Shown in pieces: positions 43,941 through 53,226 of a stretch of DNA of 64,000 nucleotides. Position 1 is the first letter of the stretch; each line of letters opens with the position of its first letter. The notes under the pieces were generated by a model. That model worked only from the letters and a program-made list of their open reading frames with translations, did no database searches and was not told the DNA's origin. Source of the DNA: Klebsiella quasivariicola. GTDB taxonomy: Bacteria; Pseudomonadota; Gammaproteobacteria; Enterobacterales; Enterobacteriaceae. A program made the position numbers and the translations under genes. The stretch is taken from assembly GCF_002269255.1 (NCBI RefSeq), contig NZ_CP022823.1, positions 4,340,001 through 4,404,000 of the forward strand, given 5' to 3'.

Positions 43941-44125
43941 TGTGGAACTTTTTATAAAAAAGAGTATTTAAATGTATCTGACATATTTTTGTCACATCCC
44001 CTCTCCAGAATGCCCGATCCCGCGCAATAAAATGGCGCGCCCGCCGCCCCGGGTGTTGGCAAGCGGGCCGACTCCTGCTACAACATCAGCTCGATATCGA
44101 TATTCCTTTTGAACGGCAGAGAATC

Positions 44126-45229
44126 ATGAGTGAAAGCCAGACGCTGGTGGTAAAACTGGGCACCAGTGTTTTAACAGGCGGGTCCCGTCGCCTGAACCGC
44201 GCCCATATCGTCGAGCTTGTGCGCCAGTGTGCACAGCTGCACGCCATGGGACACCGTATTGTCATCGTGACCTCCGGGGCCATTGCCGCCGGGCGCGAGC
44301 ACCTTGGTTACCCGGAACTGCCCGCCACCATCGCCTCCAAGCAGCTGCTGGCGGCGGTGGGACAAAGCCGCCTTATCCAGCTGTGGGAACAGCTGTTTTC
44401 TATCTATGGCATTCACGTTGGCCAGATGCTGCTGACCCGCGCCGATATGGAAGACAGAGAGCGGTTCCTTAACGCCCGCGACACCCTGCGCGCCCTGCTG
44501 GATAACAGCATCGTCCCGGTCATTAACGAAAACGACGCCGTCGCCACCGCTGAAATCAAAGTAGGCGATAACGACAATCTCTCCGCGCTGGCGGCGATCC
44601 TCGCCGGGGCGGATAAACTGCTGCTGTTAACCGACCAGCCAGGCCTGTTCACCGCCGACCCGCGCAGCAACCCGCAGGCGGAGCTGATTAAAGACGTCTA
44701 CGGCATCGACGACGCGCTACGCGCCATCGCCGGCGACAGCGTCTCCGGACTCGGCACCGGCGGCATGGGCACCAAGCTGCAGGCCGCGGACGTCGCCTGC
44801 CGGGCGGGGATTGATACCATTATCGCCGCCGGCAACCGCCCGGACGTCATCGGCCATGCGATGGAAGGCCTGCCGGTAGGCACCTGCTTCCACGCCCAGG
44901 AATCCCCGCTGGAGAACCGTAAGCGCTGGATCTTCGGCGCGCCGCCGGCGGGTGAAATCACCGTCGATGCGGGCGCAACCCAGGCGATCCTCGAAAGAGG
45001 CAGCTCGCTGTTGCCAAAAGGCATCAAAATCGTCAGCGGCAACTTCTCCCGCGGCGAAGTGATCCGCATCCGCAATAGCGAAGGACGCGATATCGCTCAC
45101 GGCGTCAGCCGCTACAACAGCGATGCGCTGCGCCTTATCGCCGGCCAGCACTCGCAGCAAATCGATGCCATTCTGGGCTACGAATACGGCCCGGTGGCCG
45201 TCCACCGCGATGATATGATCATCCGTTAA
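44126..45229 (+). CDS. proB: Glutamate 5-kinase ProB
   Basis: A 367-residue enzyme: N-terminal amino-acid kinase domain (VVKLGTSVLTGGSRRLNR, VTSGAIAAGREHLGYPELP, PVINENDAVATAEIKVGDND, GLGTGGMGTKLQAADVACRAG) and C-terminal PUA domain (KRWIFGAPPAGEITVDAGA to the end). It makes gamma-glutamyl phosphate, the first step of proline synthesis, and is feedback-inhibited by proline. proA follows after 10 bp. Confidence 0.97.
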   Translation: MSESQTLVVKLGTSVLTGGSRRLNRAHIVELVRQCAQLHAMGHRIVIVTSGAIAAGREHLGYPELPATIASKQLLAAVGQSRLIQLWEQLFSIYGIHVGQMLLTRADMEDRERFLNARDTLRALLDNSIVPVINENDAVATAEIKVGDNDNLSALAAILAGADKLLLLTDQPGLFTADPRSNPQAELIKDVYGIDDALRAIAGDSVSGLGTGGMGTKLQAADVACRAGIDTIIAAGNRPDVIGHAMEGLPVGTCFHAQESPLENRKRWIFGAPPAGEITVDAGATQAILERGSSLLPKGIKIVSGNFSRGEVIRIRNSEGRDIAHGVSRYNSDALRLIAGQHSQQIDAILGYEYGPVAVHRDDMIIR

Positions 45230-45239
45230 GGAGCTGAAA

Positions 45240-46493
45240 ATGCTGGAACAAATGGGCATTGCCGCCAAAGCGGCCTCCTGGCAGCTGGCGTTACTCTCCA
45301 GCCGGGAAAAGAACCAGGTACTGGAAAAGATCGCCGATTATCTGGAAGCGCAGACCGACGATATTCTGCGCGCCAACGCGGAAGATTTAGCCGAAGCGCG
45401 CGCCAATGGCCTGAGTGAAGCGATGCTCGATCGCCTCGCGCTGACCCCGGCGCGCCTGCGCGGCATCGCCAGCGATGTGCGCCAGGTGTGCAATCTGGCC
45501 GATCCGGTCGGCCAGGTGATCGACGGCGGGCTGCTGGACAGCGGTCTGCGTATTGAACGTCGCCGCGTCCCGCTGGGGGTGATTGGCGTGATTTATGAAG
45601 CACGTCCCAACGTGACGGTCGACGTCGCCTCCCTGTGTCTGAAAACCGGCAACGCGGCGATCCTGCGCGGCGGGAAAGAGACCTGGCGCACCAACGCCGC
45701 CACGGTGAAGGTGATCCAGCAGGCGCTGCAAGAGTGCGGTCTGCCGGCCGCCGCGGTACAGGCTATCGAAAGCCCGGATCGCGCGCTGGTGGGCGAAATG
45801 CTGAAGATGGATAAATACATCGATATGCTGATCCCCCGCGGCGGCGCTGGCCTGCACAAGCTGTGCCGTGAGCAGTCAACGATCCCGGTGATCACCGGCG
45901 GGATTGGCGTTTGCCATATCTTCGTTGATGAAACGGCCGAGATCGCCCCTGCGCTGAAGATCATCGTCAACGCCAAGACCCAGCGGCCGAGCACCTGTAA
46001 TACCGTGGAAACGCTGCTGGTGCACCGCAACATCGCCGACACCTTCCTGCCGGCGTTAAGCAAGCAGATGGCCGAGAGCGGCGTCACCCTGCACGCCGCC
46101 CCTTCCGCCCTCTCCGCGCTGCAAAACGGCGCGGCGAAGGTCGAGCCGGTGAAAGCGGAGCAGTATGACGACGAGTATCTGTCGCTGGATCTGAACGTCA
46201 AAGTGGTGGCTGATATGGATGAGGCTATCGCCCATATCCGCGAGCATGGCACCCAGCACTCCGACGCTATCCTGACCCGCACCCTGCGTAACGCCAACCG
46301 CTTTATCAATGAAGTGGACTCTTCCGCCGTCTACGTGAACGCCTCCACGCGCTTCACCGACGGCGGCCAGTTCGGCCTTGGCGCGGAAGTAGCGGTCAGC
46401 ACCCAGAAGCTGCACGCCCGCGGCCCGATGGGGCTGGAAGCGTTAACCACCTACAAGTGGATTGGTTTCGGCGACGATACCATTCGTGCGTAA
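45240..46493 (+). CDS. proA: Gamma-glutamyl phosphate reductase ProA
   Basis: A 417-residue NADPH-dependent reductase that turns gamma-glutamyl phosphate into glutamate semialdehyde. The catalytic Cys is in QRPSTCNTVETLLVH. Other signatures are VIYEARPNVTVDVASLCLKTGNAAILRGGKE and DSSAVYVNASTRFTDGGQFGLGAEVAVSTQKLHARGPMGLE. Translationally close to proB. Confidence 0.97.
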   Translation: MLEQMGIAAKAASWQLALLSSREKNQVLEKIADYLEAQTDDILRANAEDLAEARANGLSEAMLDRLALTPARLRGIASDVRQVCNLADPVGQVIDGGLLDSGLRIERRRVPLGVIGVIYEARPNVTVDVASLCLKTGNAAILRGGKETWRTNAATVKVIQQALQECGLPAAAVQAIESPDRALVGEMLKMDKYIDMLIPRGGAGLHKLCREQSTIPVITGGIGVCHIFVDETAEIAPALKIIVNAKTQRPSTCNTVETLLVHRNIADTFLPALSKQMAESGVTLHAAPSALSALQNGAAKVEPVKAEQYDDEYLSLDLNVKVVADMDEAIAHIREHGTQHSDAILTRTLRNANRFINEVDSSAVYVNASTRFTDGGQFGLGAEVAVSTQKLHARGPMGLEALTTYKWIGFGDDTIRA

Positions 46494-46500
46494 ATGAGAA

Positions 46501-46553
46501 CGGGCGATGCAAAAATAGGCAGTTGATTCCACTGGCTATTGACGCATCGCCCG
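46501..46553. terminator. Long hairpin after proA
   Basis: CGGGCGATGC (46501-46510) pairs perfectly with GCATCGCCCG (46544-46553), and an inner AATAG/CTATT stem extends it. No T-run follows. It lies between proA and thrW and may end proBA transcripts or act as a boxC-type element. Confidence 0.5.
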
Positions 46554-46606
46554 CTAAGTTCTAACCTTTTGCCTCGTGATTCACGCTCGTGAACACCTCT
46601 TGCAGG

Positions 46607-46682
46607 GCCGATATAGCTCAGTTGGTAGAGCAGCGCATTCGTAATGCGAAGGTCGTAGGTTCGACTCCTATTATCGGCACCA
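46607..46682 (+). tRNA. thrW: tRNA-Thr(CGU), thrW
   Basis: A 76-nt cloverleaf with CCA encoded. Acceptor stem GCCGATA pairs with TATCGGC, the anticodon loop ATTCGTAAT gives CGT at 46640-46642, and the T-loop is GGTTCGACTCC. It follows proBA as in E. coli, where thrW is an integration hot spot for phages and islands. The AT-rich cassette starts within 290 bp. Confidence 0.97.
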
Positions 46683-46969
46683 TCTTTTCTAATAAAATCA
46701 TGTGGTTACTATTGCATTGTTTTGCTTTGTTTAACACTAATGTGCAATTTTGCGCGTTGTGCGTGAGGCAAAATTGTGGCAGGTACAGTGAGATTGTGTG
46801 TGGCGCAATGCAAGGGTATGCTGACAGCATGTGTTACCTTGAAGCTCCCCCTCTATCTTGTCTTTTGAGCAATATTACTACTTTGATGGCTTCTGGTTAT
46901 GGATGTTGTCAGAGATTGCTATCACAAGGGGAAGGTACTGAAAATTCATCCTAAACGATTGAGGCTAGC

Positions 46970-48019
46970 ATGGAAAAGGAATTACAGCTCAAAGCTGATG
47001 AACAAATAAAAGCTTACTCCAAAAAAATCGGTTTTTTTACCTCAGAATATACAGTAGAAATACTCGCACAAAAAGTGCATGACGGTGAGTATACTGTCCC
47101 TGGATATCAGCGTGAGTATACTTGGGATGAACCAAGGAAATGTAAATTTATTGAGTCGCTTATCATAGGTCTTCCTATACCATTCATATTTTTCTGGATG
47201 AATGATGATACCGGAAAACTGGAAATTGTAGATGGTTCTCAGAGACTTAGAACTATTGAAGAATATTTTTATAATCGTTTAGTTCTTGATGGGCTAGAGC
47301 GGTTAGATCTTCTCAATGGTACAAAGTTTGAAGATTTGCCATTAGCACGCCAAAGAAAAATATTAAATCTATCTATCCGTGGAATTATACTATCTGACGA
47401 TACTGATATGGAAGCAAGGGTTGATTTATTTGAAAGGATAAATACCGGTAGTAAAGTTGCTAATCCTGCGGAGGTTAGAAGAGGTGTATTACGTGGGCCA
47501 TTTATGGATTTAATCAATGAATTGGCTGCTAATGAATTATTTATTAAATTAGCACCTGTATCTGCTAAGCAAAAAAGAGAACGAGAACCAGAAGAACTAG
47601 TAACTAGATTTTTTGCATACTCCGATGGTCTTGAGGGATATAGAGATGATGTATCATCATTTATATTTAGATATATAAAGCGAATGAATGATTTGTTCGA
47701 GGAGGATGCAGCTCTGGCTCAACAATATAGAGATCGTTTTTCTCGAATGTTAGCATTCGTAGAACAAAGTTTCCGTCTCGGATTTAAGAAAACAGTAAAA
47801 AGTACAACAACACCACGTGCTCGTTTCGAGTCTATTGCAATAGGCTCGCATTTAGCATTAGAAATTAATCATACGCTCCAAGTAACTAAGGAACAAACTG
47901 ACGAAATATTGGAAAGTAATTCCTTCAAAGCTGAAATTCGATCTGATGGTGCTAACGCAATAAGAAGATTGCAGGGAAGAATTGGTTATATTAGAGATGC
48001 TCTTTTAGAGAGGGCTTGA
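46970..48019 (+). CDS. DUF262 (ParB/Srx-like, GmrSD N-terminal type) protein
   Basis: A 349-residue protein. The DUF262 core is seen as VPGYQREYTW (43-52), DGSQRLRT (88-95, a variant of DGQQR) and FERINTGS (154-161). The domain is the nucleotide- or DNA-cleaving module of GmrSD and is also found in SspE-like and other phage-defence proteins. The C-terminal half is helical and unassigned (RFFAYSDGLEGYRDD, RYIKRMNDLFEED, LAFVEQSFRLGFKK). It is shorter than GmrSD and lacks the DUF1524/HNH part. GAGG five bases before the ATG supports the start. It is operonic with the HEPN gene (2-bp gap). The codons are AT-rich, unlike all flanking genes. Confidence 0.85.
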   Translation: MEKELQLKADEQIKAYSKKIGFFTSEYTVEILAQKVHDGEYTVPGYQREYTWDEPRKCKFIESLIIGLPIPFIFFWMNDDTGKLEIVDGSQRLRTIEEYFYNRLVLDGLERLDLLNGTKFEDLPLARQRKILNLSIRGIILSDDTDMEARVDLFERINTGSKVANPAEVRRGVLRGPFMDLINELAANELFIKLAPVSAKQKREREPEELVTRFFAYSDGLEGYRDDVSSFIFRYIKRMNDLFEEDAALAQQYRDRFSRMLAFVEQSFRLGFKKTVKSTTTPRARFESIAIGSHLALEINHTLQVTKEQTDEILESNSFKAEIRSDGANAIRRLQGRIGYIRDALLERA

Positions 48020-48021
48020 TC

Positions 48022-48747
48022 ATGCAACTAGTAAAAGATGTATTTGATGAAAGAGTTGCTGATATCGAGAGCTATTTTGAATTGGTGAATAATGTTGAGC
48101 TTGCAATTGGCTCTGGAGGAGCGATATTCAGTGTTAATGGAACACCGTACCAAATAAATCCTGATCAGCAGAAGATAATGTATTCTGGAATATATCTTCA
48201 TTTGTATAATTTGGTCGAGTCGACGATATCTATGTTAATAGATGCTGTCGAACGGCACGCGGCGCAAGGAATTAATGGGCAACTGGTTCTACTAACTGAA
48301 AAAATGAAGAAGCTGTATGTTAAATCTGTAGCAGCCCCTTTTGAATCAATAAATAATGATTTACGGTTAGAGAAAGCGTTAGAACTATTTGACCAAGTAT
48401 TAAATATAAAACCTCTTGAACTTAGGATCCCACCGGGAGGCGGAGGCAATTGGGACTTAAAAGAAATAGAAAGGATAAGTAAGAGTATAGGTGTTGATGT
48501 CACCCTTCCCAGAGCGCTTAGGACAAAGGTAAATGCTCCATTTAGAGACGATAAAGGACCTATTCGGTTAGTTAAAGAAATAAGAAACAAATTAGCTCAT
48601 GGTTCTCTTTCATTTACACAATGTGGTACGAACCATGTAGCCAGTGATTTTAGGCGGTTGATTGATATAGTCAAAGAATATTTAGCCTATATAATCCTGT
48701 CTTATGAAAACTTCATAACCGCACAAGGTTATAAGATTGCACAATGA
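48022..48747 (+). CDS. HEPN-domain protein (MAE_28990/RiboL-PSP-like), putative RNase
   Basis: A 241-residue protein. An N-terminal helix (IYLHLYNLVESTISMLIDAV, 57-76) and a C-terminal helix with R188-N-K-L-A-H193 give the HEPN R-x4-H active-site motif in EIRNKLAHGSL. HEPN proteins with this motif are metal-independent RNases in toxin-antitoxin, abortive-infection and restriction loci. The middle (about 95-180) has a glycine-rich turn PPGGGGNW of unknown role. I use ATG 48022 because GAGAGGG is seven bases upstream; a TTG at 48016 is unlikely. Its stop is three bases from the end of the convergent methyltransferase gene. Function in defence is inferred from domain and context. Confidence 0.8.
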   Translation: MQLVKDVFDERVADIESYFELVNNVELAIGSGGAIFSVNGTPYQINPDQQKIMYSGIYLHLYNLVESTISMLIDAVERHAAQGINGQLVLLTEKMKKLYVKSVAAPFESINNDLRLEKALELFDQVLNIKPLELRIPPGGGGNWDLKEIERISKSIGVDVTLPRALRTKVNAPFRDDKGPIRLVKEIRNKLAHGSLSFTQCGTNHVASDFRRLIDIVKEYLAYIILSYENFITAQGYKIAQ

Positions 48748-48750
48748 TAT

Positions 48751-49815
48751 TTATTTGGCCAAGGACGTAATTATACTTTGGCCAATAATCTCTCCCAACT
48801 TGACCGGAACTGCATTTCCGATCATTTTAGCTAATGTAGCGACGCTTAGCGGGTTTTCATCATCATGAAACTTATAAGCTAAAGGAAATGATTGTAGTAA
48901 TGCAGCCTCCCTTAGACTGATCGCTCGATCTTGCACAGGATGCCCAAATCTACCATTCCCATAACCATTACATTGAGTAGTAATTGTTGGTGATGGCTCA
49001 TCCCATGTCATCCGTCCATAAACACTTGGATAAGTTTTTCCTGTCATTTTCTTATGGCAGCTAGCCCTTAATTCTTCCGGCCAATCCAGCCAAGAACCGC
49101 CAGGTTTTGAATATTGAATCCGCTTTAAGTTTATAGGGCTTAGAATTGATGAGCGATGTATAGGATCAGCTTTATCCTTTTCGCCTGCTGTTATGCGAGG
49201 AAGATGCTCAATCGCATCTCTTACAGTGACATATTTATCTGCAGTATGCGTAGCTGGTATTATTGATATATCGCTAACCTTTGATGCAATTAATACCAAT
49301 CTTTTTCGCGTTTGAGGCATTCCATAATCAGGACAAAATACGATTTTATAATCAAATGAATAACCGTTATGCCGAAGAGTTGCTAAAAACGTATTAAAAA
49401 CCCCCTGTTCTGCCAAGCCAGGAACATTTTCCATTGTAACGAAATCAGGAGTGATCTCATTAATCAGGCGCCCAAAGCTTTCCAGAAGGTTCCATCGTTT
49501 GTCAGGAGAAGTAGTTCGTTTAATATTTGCTCTGGAATATGTTGAGAAGGGTTGGCAAGGTGCACATCCAGCAAGGAGGGTGTAATCGCCGCCAGCCAAA
49601 TACTTTGCAACATCATTTCCTGAAAGATGAGTTACATCTTGTTTTATAAATCTGGCGTTGTTATTGATTTCATACGCATAACGACAGGATTCCTCGATAT
49701 CATATCCGGCAGTCACGGATATGCCTGAACGCTGGAGACCATGCGTTAGCCCCCCGGCTCCACAAAAAAGATCCACTGCCTTGATTTTTGTATGATTTTT
49801 CAACGTAAACCTCAC
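48751..49815 (-). CDS. DNA (cytosine-5) methyltransferase
   Basis: A 354-residue m5C methyltransferase. Motif I AVDLFCGAGGLTHG (SAM binding), motif IV GCAPCQPFS with nucleophile C87, motif VI ENVPGL (E129), motif VIII QTRKRLVLIAS, a target-recognition region about 190-300, and motif X MIGNAVPV. GTG at 49815 is the longest start; TTG at 49803 is better supported, because GTGAGG lies six bases before it and the upstream promoter leaves only a ten-base leader to the GTG. It is convergent with the DUF262-HEPN pair and shares their AT-rich composition. No restriction endonuclease gene and no vsr are adjacent. Target site unknown. Confidence 0.9.
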   Translation of the reverse strand: MRFTLKNHTKIKAVDLFCGAGGLTHGLQRSGISVTAGYDIEESCRYAYEINNNARFIKQDVTHLSGNDVAKYLAGGDYTLLAGCAPCQPFSTYSRANIKRTTSPDKRWNLLESFGRLINEITPDFVTMENVPGLAEQGVFNTFLATLRHNGYSFDYKIVFCPDYGMPQTRKRLVLIASKVSDISIIPATHTADKYVTVRDAIEHLPRITAGEKDKADPIHRSSILSPINLKRIQYSKPGGSWLDWPEELRASCHKKMTGKTYPSVYGRMTWDEPSPTITTQCNGYGNGRFGHPVQDRAISLREAALLQSFPLAYKFHDDENPLSVATLAKMIGNAVPVKLGEIIGQSIITSLAK

Positions 49816-49831
49816 TACTTAGACGTGGCGA

Positions 49832-49859
49832 ATTATAGCAAAATTTACAATGATCATTG
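49832..49859 (-). promoter_or_regulatory. Methyltransferase promoter with palindromic operator
   Basis: On the minus strand an extended -10, TGCTATAAT (49832-49840), lies 17 bp upstream of the GTG. Eight bases further upstream is the perfect 12-bp palindrome CAATGATCATTG (49848-49859), in the -35 zone. The placement suits a repressor or autoregulation site. Confidence 0.55.
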
Positions 49860-50209
49860 AGGGATTTTATTTTCTTTAAAATCATAGATATAGTTAATTT
49901 TTAAAGTTAATACTCACCAGTTAGATGTTGAGGTACTCTTTCCTGCCAGACTGCTCTCCTCCCGGAAAATAGTACCACTCTACATCCAGATAAAAGCCTC
50001 TCTGGGTTTACACCAAGGTTGCTTTCCCAGGAGACCGATGCACTTAAATTCCATGCGCTTATCGCTGAGCCAGGGCATTAAAACTGCCATCACTGTTCAG
50101 AGATAGCCCCATGGGCTTAGCAGTATCTCGATTATCAGTGGCTCATAGCCCCGTTAAGAAAGTGGCTCATCTTAATAATATTTTGTATCCAGCCCCCCTG
50201 TTCAAACCA
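49860..50209. other. Right edge of the thrW island
   Basis: AT-rich up to about 49920, then mixed, with gtggctcat twice (cagtggctcat and aagtggctcat near 50140-50170). I see no integrase, no tRNA 3'-end copy and no IS end. It is probably the scar joining the island to the acoK end. Confidence 0.45.
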
Positions 50210-52975
50210 TTAATCCAGTAATTTCATCTCCAGCGCCCGGCTCATCGCTTGAGTGCGGCTATTCACTTTGAGCTTCGCGTAGATGTTTTTGATGTGCCAT
50301 TTGACCGTCTCGGCAGAAATAGCGAGGGAGCGAGCGATTTCTTTGTTCATCTGACCTTCAGCGATCAGTTGTAATATCTGAAATTCTCGCTCGCTGAGTT
50401 CCCCTTGAATATCGGGGCTTCCACTATTAAACGGTGTTCCATCTGCAGGCGCGCGCTTGCCGGCCCAGGGTTCATGGACTATCCCTTCCTCAGTACAAGC
50501 CGAAGAGGTTTCATTCATACCGGCAAGCAAAGGTTGCAAGGTATCGCCAGCTTCAAGAAAGAGGCCTTTGAGATGCTGTTGTTCAGCCAGCTGCACGACT
50601 GGCTGAAATGTCGTGCGCGCAGCGGCAGTTTTGCCACTGTTCCACAAGGCCAATGACCAGAGCGTACGCAGACGCGCTGCGGTTAACCTGTCCCCCCGGT
50701 TTTCCTGATCAGGGACCATGTCAGCCAGGAGAATACAGGCTTGCGGCGCCTGGCCTCTGGCGAGAAGAAGGCGACAGTGGCTAAGGGATGCATACAGAAC
50801 GATAGCGCGTTGACAGGGATGTTCGGCATCCATTCGGAAGCTGGCGGCCATTTGTTCAAGCTGTCGTTGCAGTTGCTCTGCGCCTGTGAAATTGCCGCGC
50901 TGCAGTCGCACCCTCACCTGCTCGGCTAACATCATGGCCTGGAGCCGTTGCCAGCCGCGAGACACGGCAAGACGCTGCGCATGCTCCAGCAATCGCTCGG
51001 CCTCATACGGCATATCGCTATCTAAGGCCTGACGCGCGAGATAGGTATAGCAACGACTCAGCGCGTCGGGTGGACTGAATCGGTCGATGAATTCGAGCCG
51101 GTCGGCTAACAGATGCTCGGGCGAGTCACCCCTCTGACATTCATAGGCTATCTCCGCCAGCAGCGGCGCCAGCGTCGCGCCACTGGTCGACTGGGTACCG
51201 GTATAACATTCAGCCTGGCGCAACGTTTTCTCTGCGTACCACCCGGCTTTTCCCAGATCGCCCTGACAAAGATAGCACTGGGCAATGATAAAAGCGCGAT
51301 AAACCGAGACAAACAGATTATCTAAAGGACTTTCCGGAGAGGGCATATGCTGTTGAACCTCCAGCGCGTCGTGATAGCGCTGGTTAACAACATGGCAATA
51401 GCTGAGAATATTGCATATCAGACCATCAACCCAGGTGTCACCGCAGGGCACTTCGGCCAGCAACGGCTGAACAATAGCCAGACTCTCCGGGATGTTTTCC
51501 GCAAAGGCTTCGCAAATTGCCCGCACAACGCGCAATTTACACCAGGTGCTGCGGGTTAAATCCTCACGATGATGAAGTACCATCTGATCGAGGTTATCAA
51601 GCAGCTGCCTCGACTCATCAAAGTGGAAATAATGCGCCAGTGCCCAGGCCAGATTAATTTGCAGGTCAATGCGCGAAGGATCGGTGCTGGGCGGTAAATG
51701 ATGCATCCATGAGATCAGGGTATCGATATCCCCTTCTTCCGCCAGTGACTGAGCGCTTGCGCCGTCCTGTACGGGGCTATGCACCGGCTTGCCTGCGCTG
51801 AGCGCATGGCGTACCGCCTCAGACCACAGCTTCTGTTCGACGAACCAATGACTGGCTAATTCATGTAGCTGTTTGCGATCAATATCGTTGTTCTGCTGCA
51901 GCATGGTCCGAAGATTTTCCTGCAACAGAGGATGGTAGCGGAACCAGTAGCCTTGTTCGTCAAGGGCTGACAAAAAAAGGTTGTGTCGCTCAATCCATGC
52001 CAGCATCGCTTTACTATCATCACGTCCAGTCACTGCATTGCATAATTCGGCATTTAACCGACTGAGGAAGGACGTTTTCACCAGAAAATCAAGAACCTCT
52101 TCCGGCAGCGGATCCAGTACCACCTCTTTCAGATAGCGGGCAATAGACCGTGTTCCTCCATGCATATTGCGCAACAGATGCTCGGGATCATGCTGTAATT
52201 CTGCGGACAATGAAGCGATCTTCATCCCTGCAATCCAGCCCTCTGTCACGGACTGTAGCCGCTGTGCATGGTGGTTGCTGAGGGGTAGCGCAACCGTGCG
52301 GCTAAAATAGTGTTTTGTTTCTTCGAGCGTGAATTGCAGGTCTCGATCATAGATTTCCACCAGTTGGTCCTGGGCCTGCAGCTGGCTCAGCGCAAGATTC
52401 GGGTGGAAACGGCTGCCAATGATCAGATGCAAAGCGGCAGGCGCATGCTTGATTAAATACCCCAGCGCTTCATAGACCCCACGATCGTTAATCACGTGGA
52501 AGTCGTCGATGATCAGGTATACGTCATGCGGGCAATAGTGTAGCTGGTTAATGAGCCCGGCCAGCAGTTGCTCGGAGCTGGAGAGCTTCTGTTCTTCCAT
52601 GTCACGCCAGAAATCGGCGTCCCAGTCAGCATAGAGTGGACGCAATGCTTGCAGCAGATAAGGAATAAACTGCCATACGTCATCATCATCCTCATCGAGG
52701 CTCAGCCAGGCGATACGTTCCCCCTGCGCGACCATCTGCTGATGCCATTGCGCCAACAGCGTGGTTTTGCCAAATCCAGCGCCGGCGCAGACGACGCCCA
52801 GCCGGCACTGCTGAACGGGATTGAGAAGCTGAAGAAGCCGGGGGCGCTCCAGCAATTGTATCGAGGAGCGAGGCGGGACGAATTTGGTCAGGATTAACGG
52901 CAAGCCTCGCGTCAGCCGCAATGGCCCGGAGACCAGTGAGGGTGATTGACGACCTTCTAAATCCAATGGCTTCAT
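50210..52975 (-). CDS. acoK: MalT/LuxR-type ATP-dependent activator AcoK
   Basis: A 921-residue regulator of the LAL/MalT class. The N-terminal P-loop NTPase has VVCAGAGFGKTTLLAQW and VYLIIDDFHVIND. A long helical TPR-like middle follows, and the C-terminal LuxR helix-turn-helix is LSEREFQILQLIAEGQMNKEIARSLAISAETVKWHIKNIYAKLKVNSRTQAM. K. pneumoniae AcoK, of this size, activates acoABCD in response to acetoin. Divergent from acoA, with the shared control region at 52976-53226. Confidence 0.92.
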   Translation of the reverse strand: MKPLDLEGRQSPSLVSGPLRLTRGLPLILTKFVPPRSSIQLLERPRLLQLLNPVQQCRLGVVCAGAGFGKTTLLAQWHQQMVAQGERIAWLSLDEDDDDVWQFIPYLLQALRPLYADWDADFWRDMEEQKLSSSEQLLAGLINQLHYCPHDVYLIIDDFHVINDRGVYEALGYLIKHAPAALHLIIGSRFHPNLALSQLQAQDQLVEIYDRDLQFTLEETKHYFSRTVALPLSNHHAQRLQSVTEGWIAGMKIASLSAELQHDPEHLLRNMHGGTRSIARYLKEVVLDPLPEEVLDFLVKTSFLSRLNAELCNAVTGRDDSKAMLAWIERHNLFLSALDEQGYWFRYHPLLQENLRTMLQQNNDIDRKQLHELASHWFVEQKLWSEAVRHALSAGKPVHSPVQDGASAQSLAEEGDIDTLISWMHHLPPSTDPSRIDLQINLAWALAHYFHFDESRQLLDNLDQMVLHHREDLTRSTWCKLRVVRAICEAFAENIPESLAIVQPLLAEVPCGDTWVDGLICNILSYCHVVNQRYHDALEVQQHMPSPESPLDNLFVSVYRAFIIAQCYLCQGDLGKAGWYAEKTLRQAECYTGTQSTSGATLAPLLAEIAYECQRGDSPEHLLADRLEFIDRFSPPDALSRCYTYLARQALDSDMPYEAERLLEHAQRLAVSRGWQRLQAMMLAEQVRVRLQRGNFTGAEQLQRQLEQMAASFRMDAEHPCQRAIVLYASLSHCRLLLARGQAPQACILLADMVPDQENRGDRLTAARLRTLWSLALWNSGKTAAARTTFQPVVQLAEQQHLKGLFLEAGDTLQPLLAGMNETSSACTEEGIVHEPWAGKRAPADGTPFNSGSPDIQGELSEREFQILQLIAEGQMNKEIARSLAISAETVKWHIKNIYAKLKVNSRTQAMSRALEMKLLD

Positions 52976-53226
52976 CCGTGGTGTCTACTCGTTTTGTTTT
53001 TTTCAATTGTACGCCAGCCACCGGGATGACATGGGGCAGGCAAACTTTATGGCCACACAAAATTTAGAAAGTTTGACCTCAAGCATGAAAACCCCCACCT
53101 CCCCCCCCATGAAGGTGGCTTCGCACTATCTCTAACCGCTCGTAGATTCATTGCATGGGTGTGGCCAGGGTTATTCGCCCTGTCTGTTGGCCCCGCCTGG
53201 TGACCTTTATTGAGGAGAATTAAACG

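Noticed and set aside
46683..46969. Possible short gene between thrW and the DUF262 gene
   Set aside because: The only frame runs in from the tRNA and lacks a start with a ribosome site; the stretch looks like leader and promoter DNA.
49816..50209. Search for an att copy of the thrW 3' end
   Set aside because: No stretch resembling the T-arm or acceptor end of thrW is present, so no attachment site is claimed.
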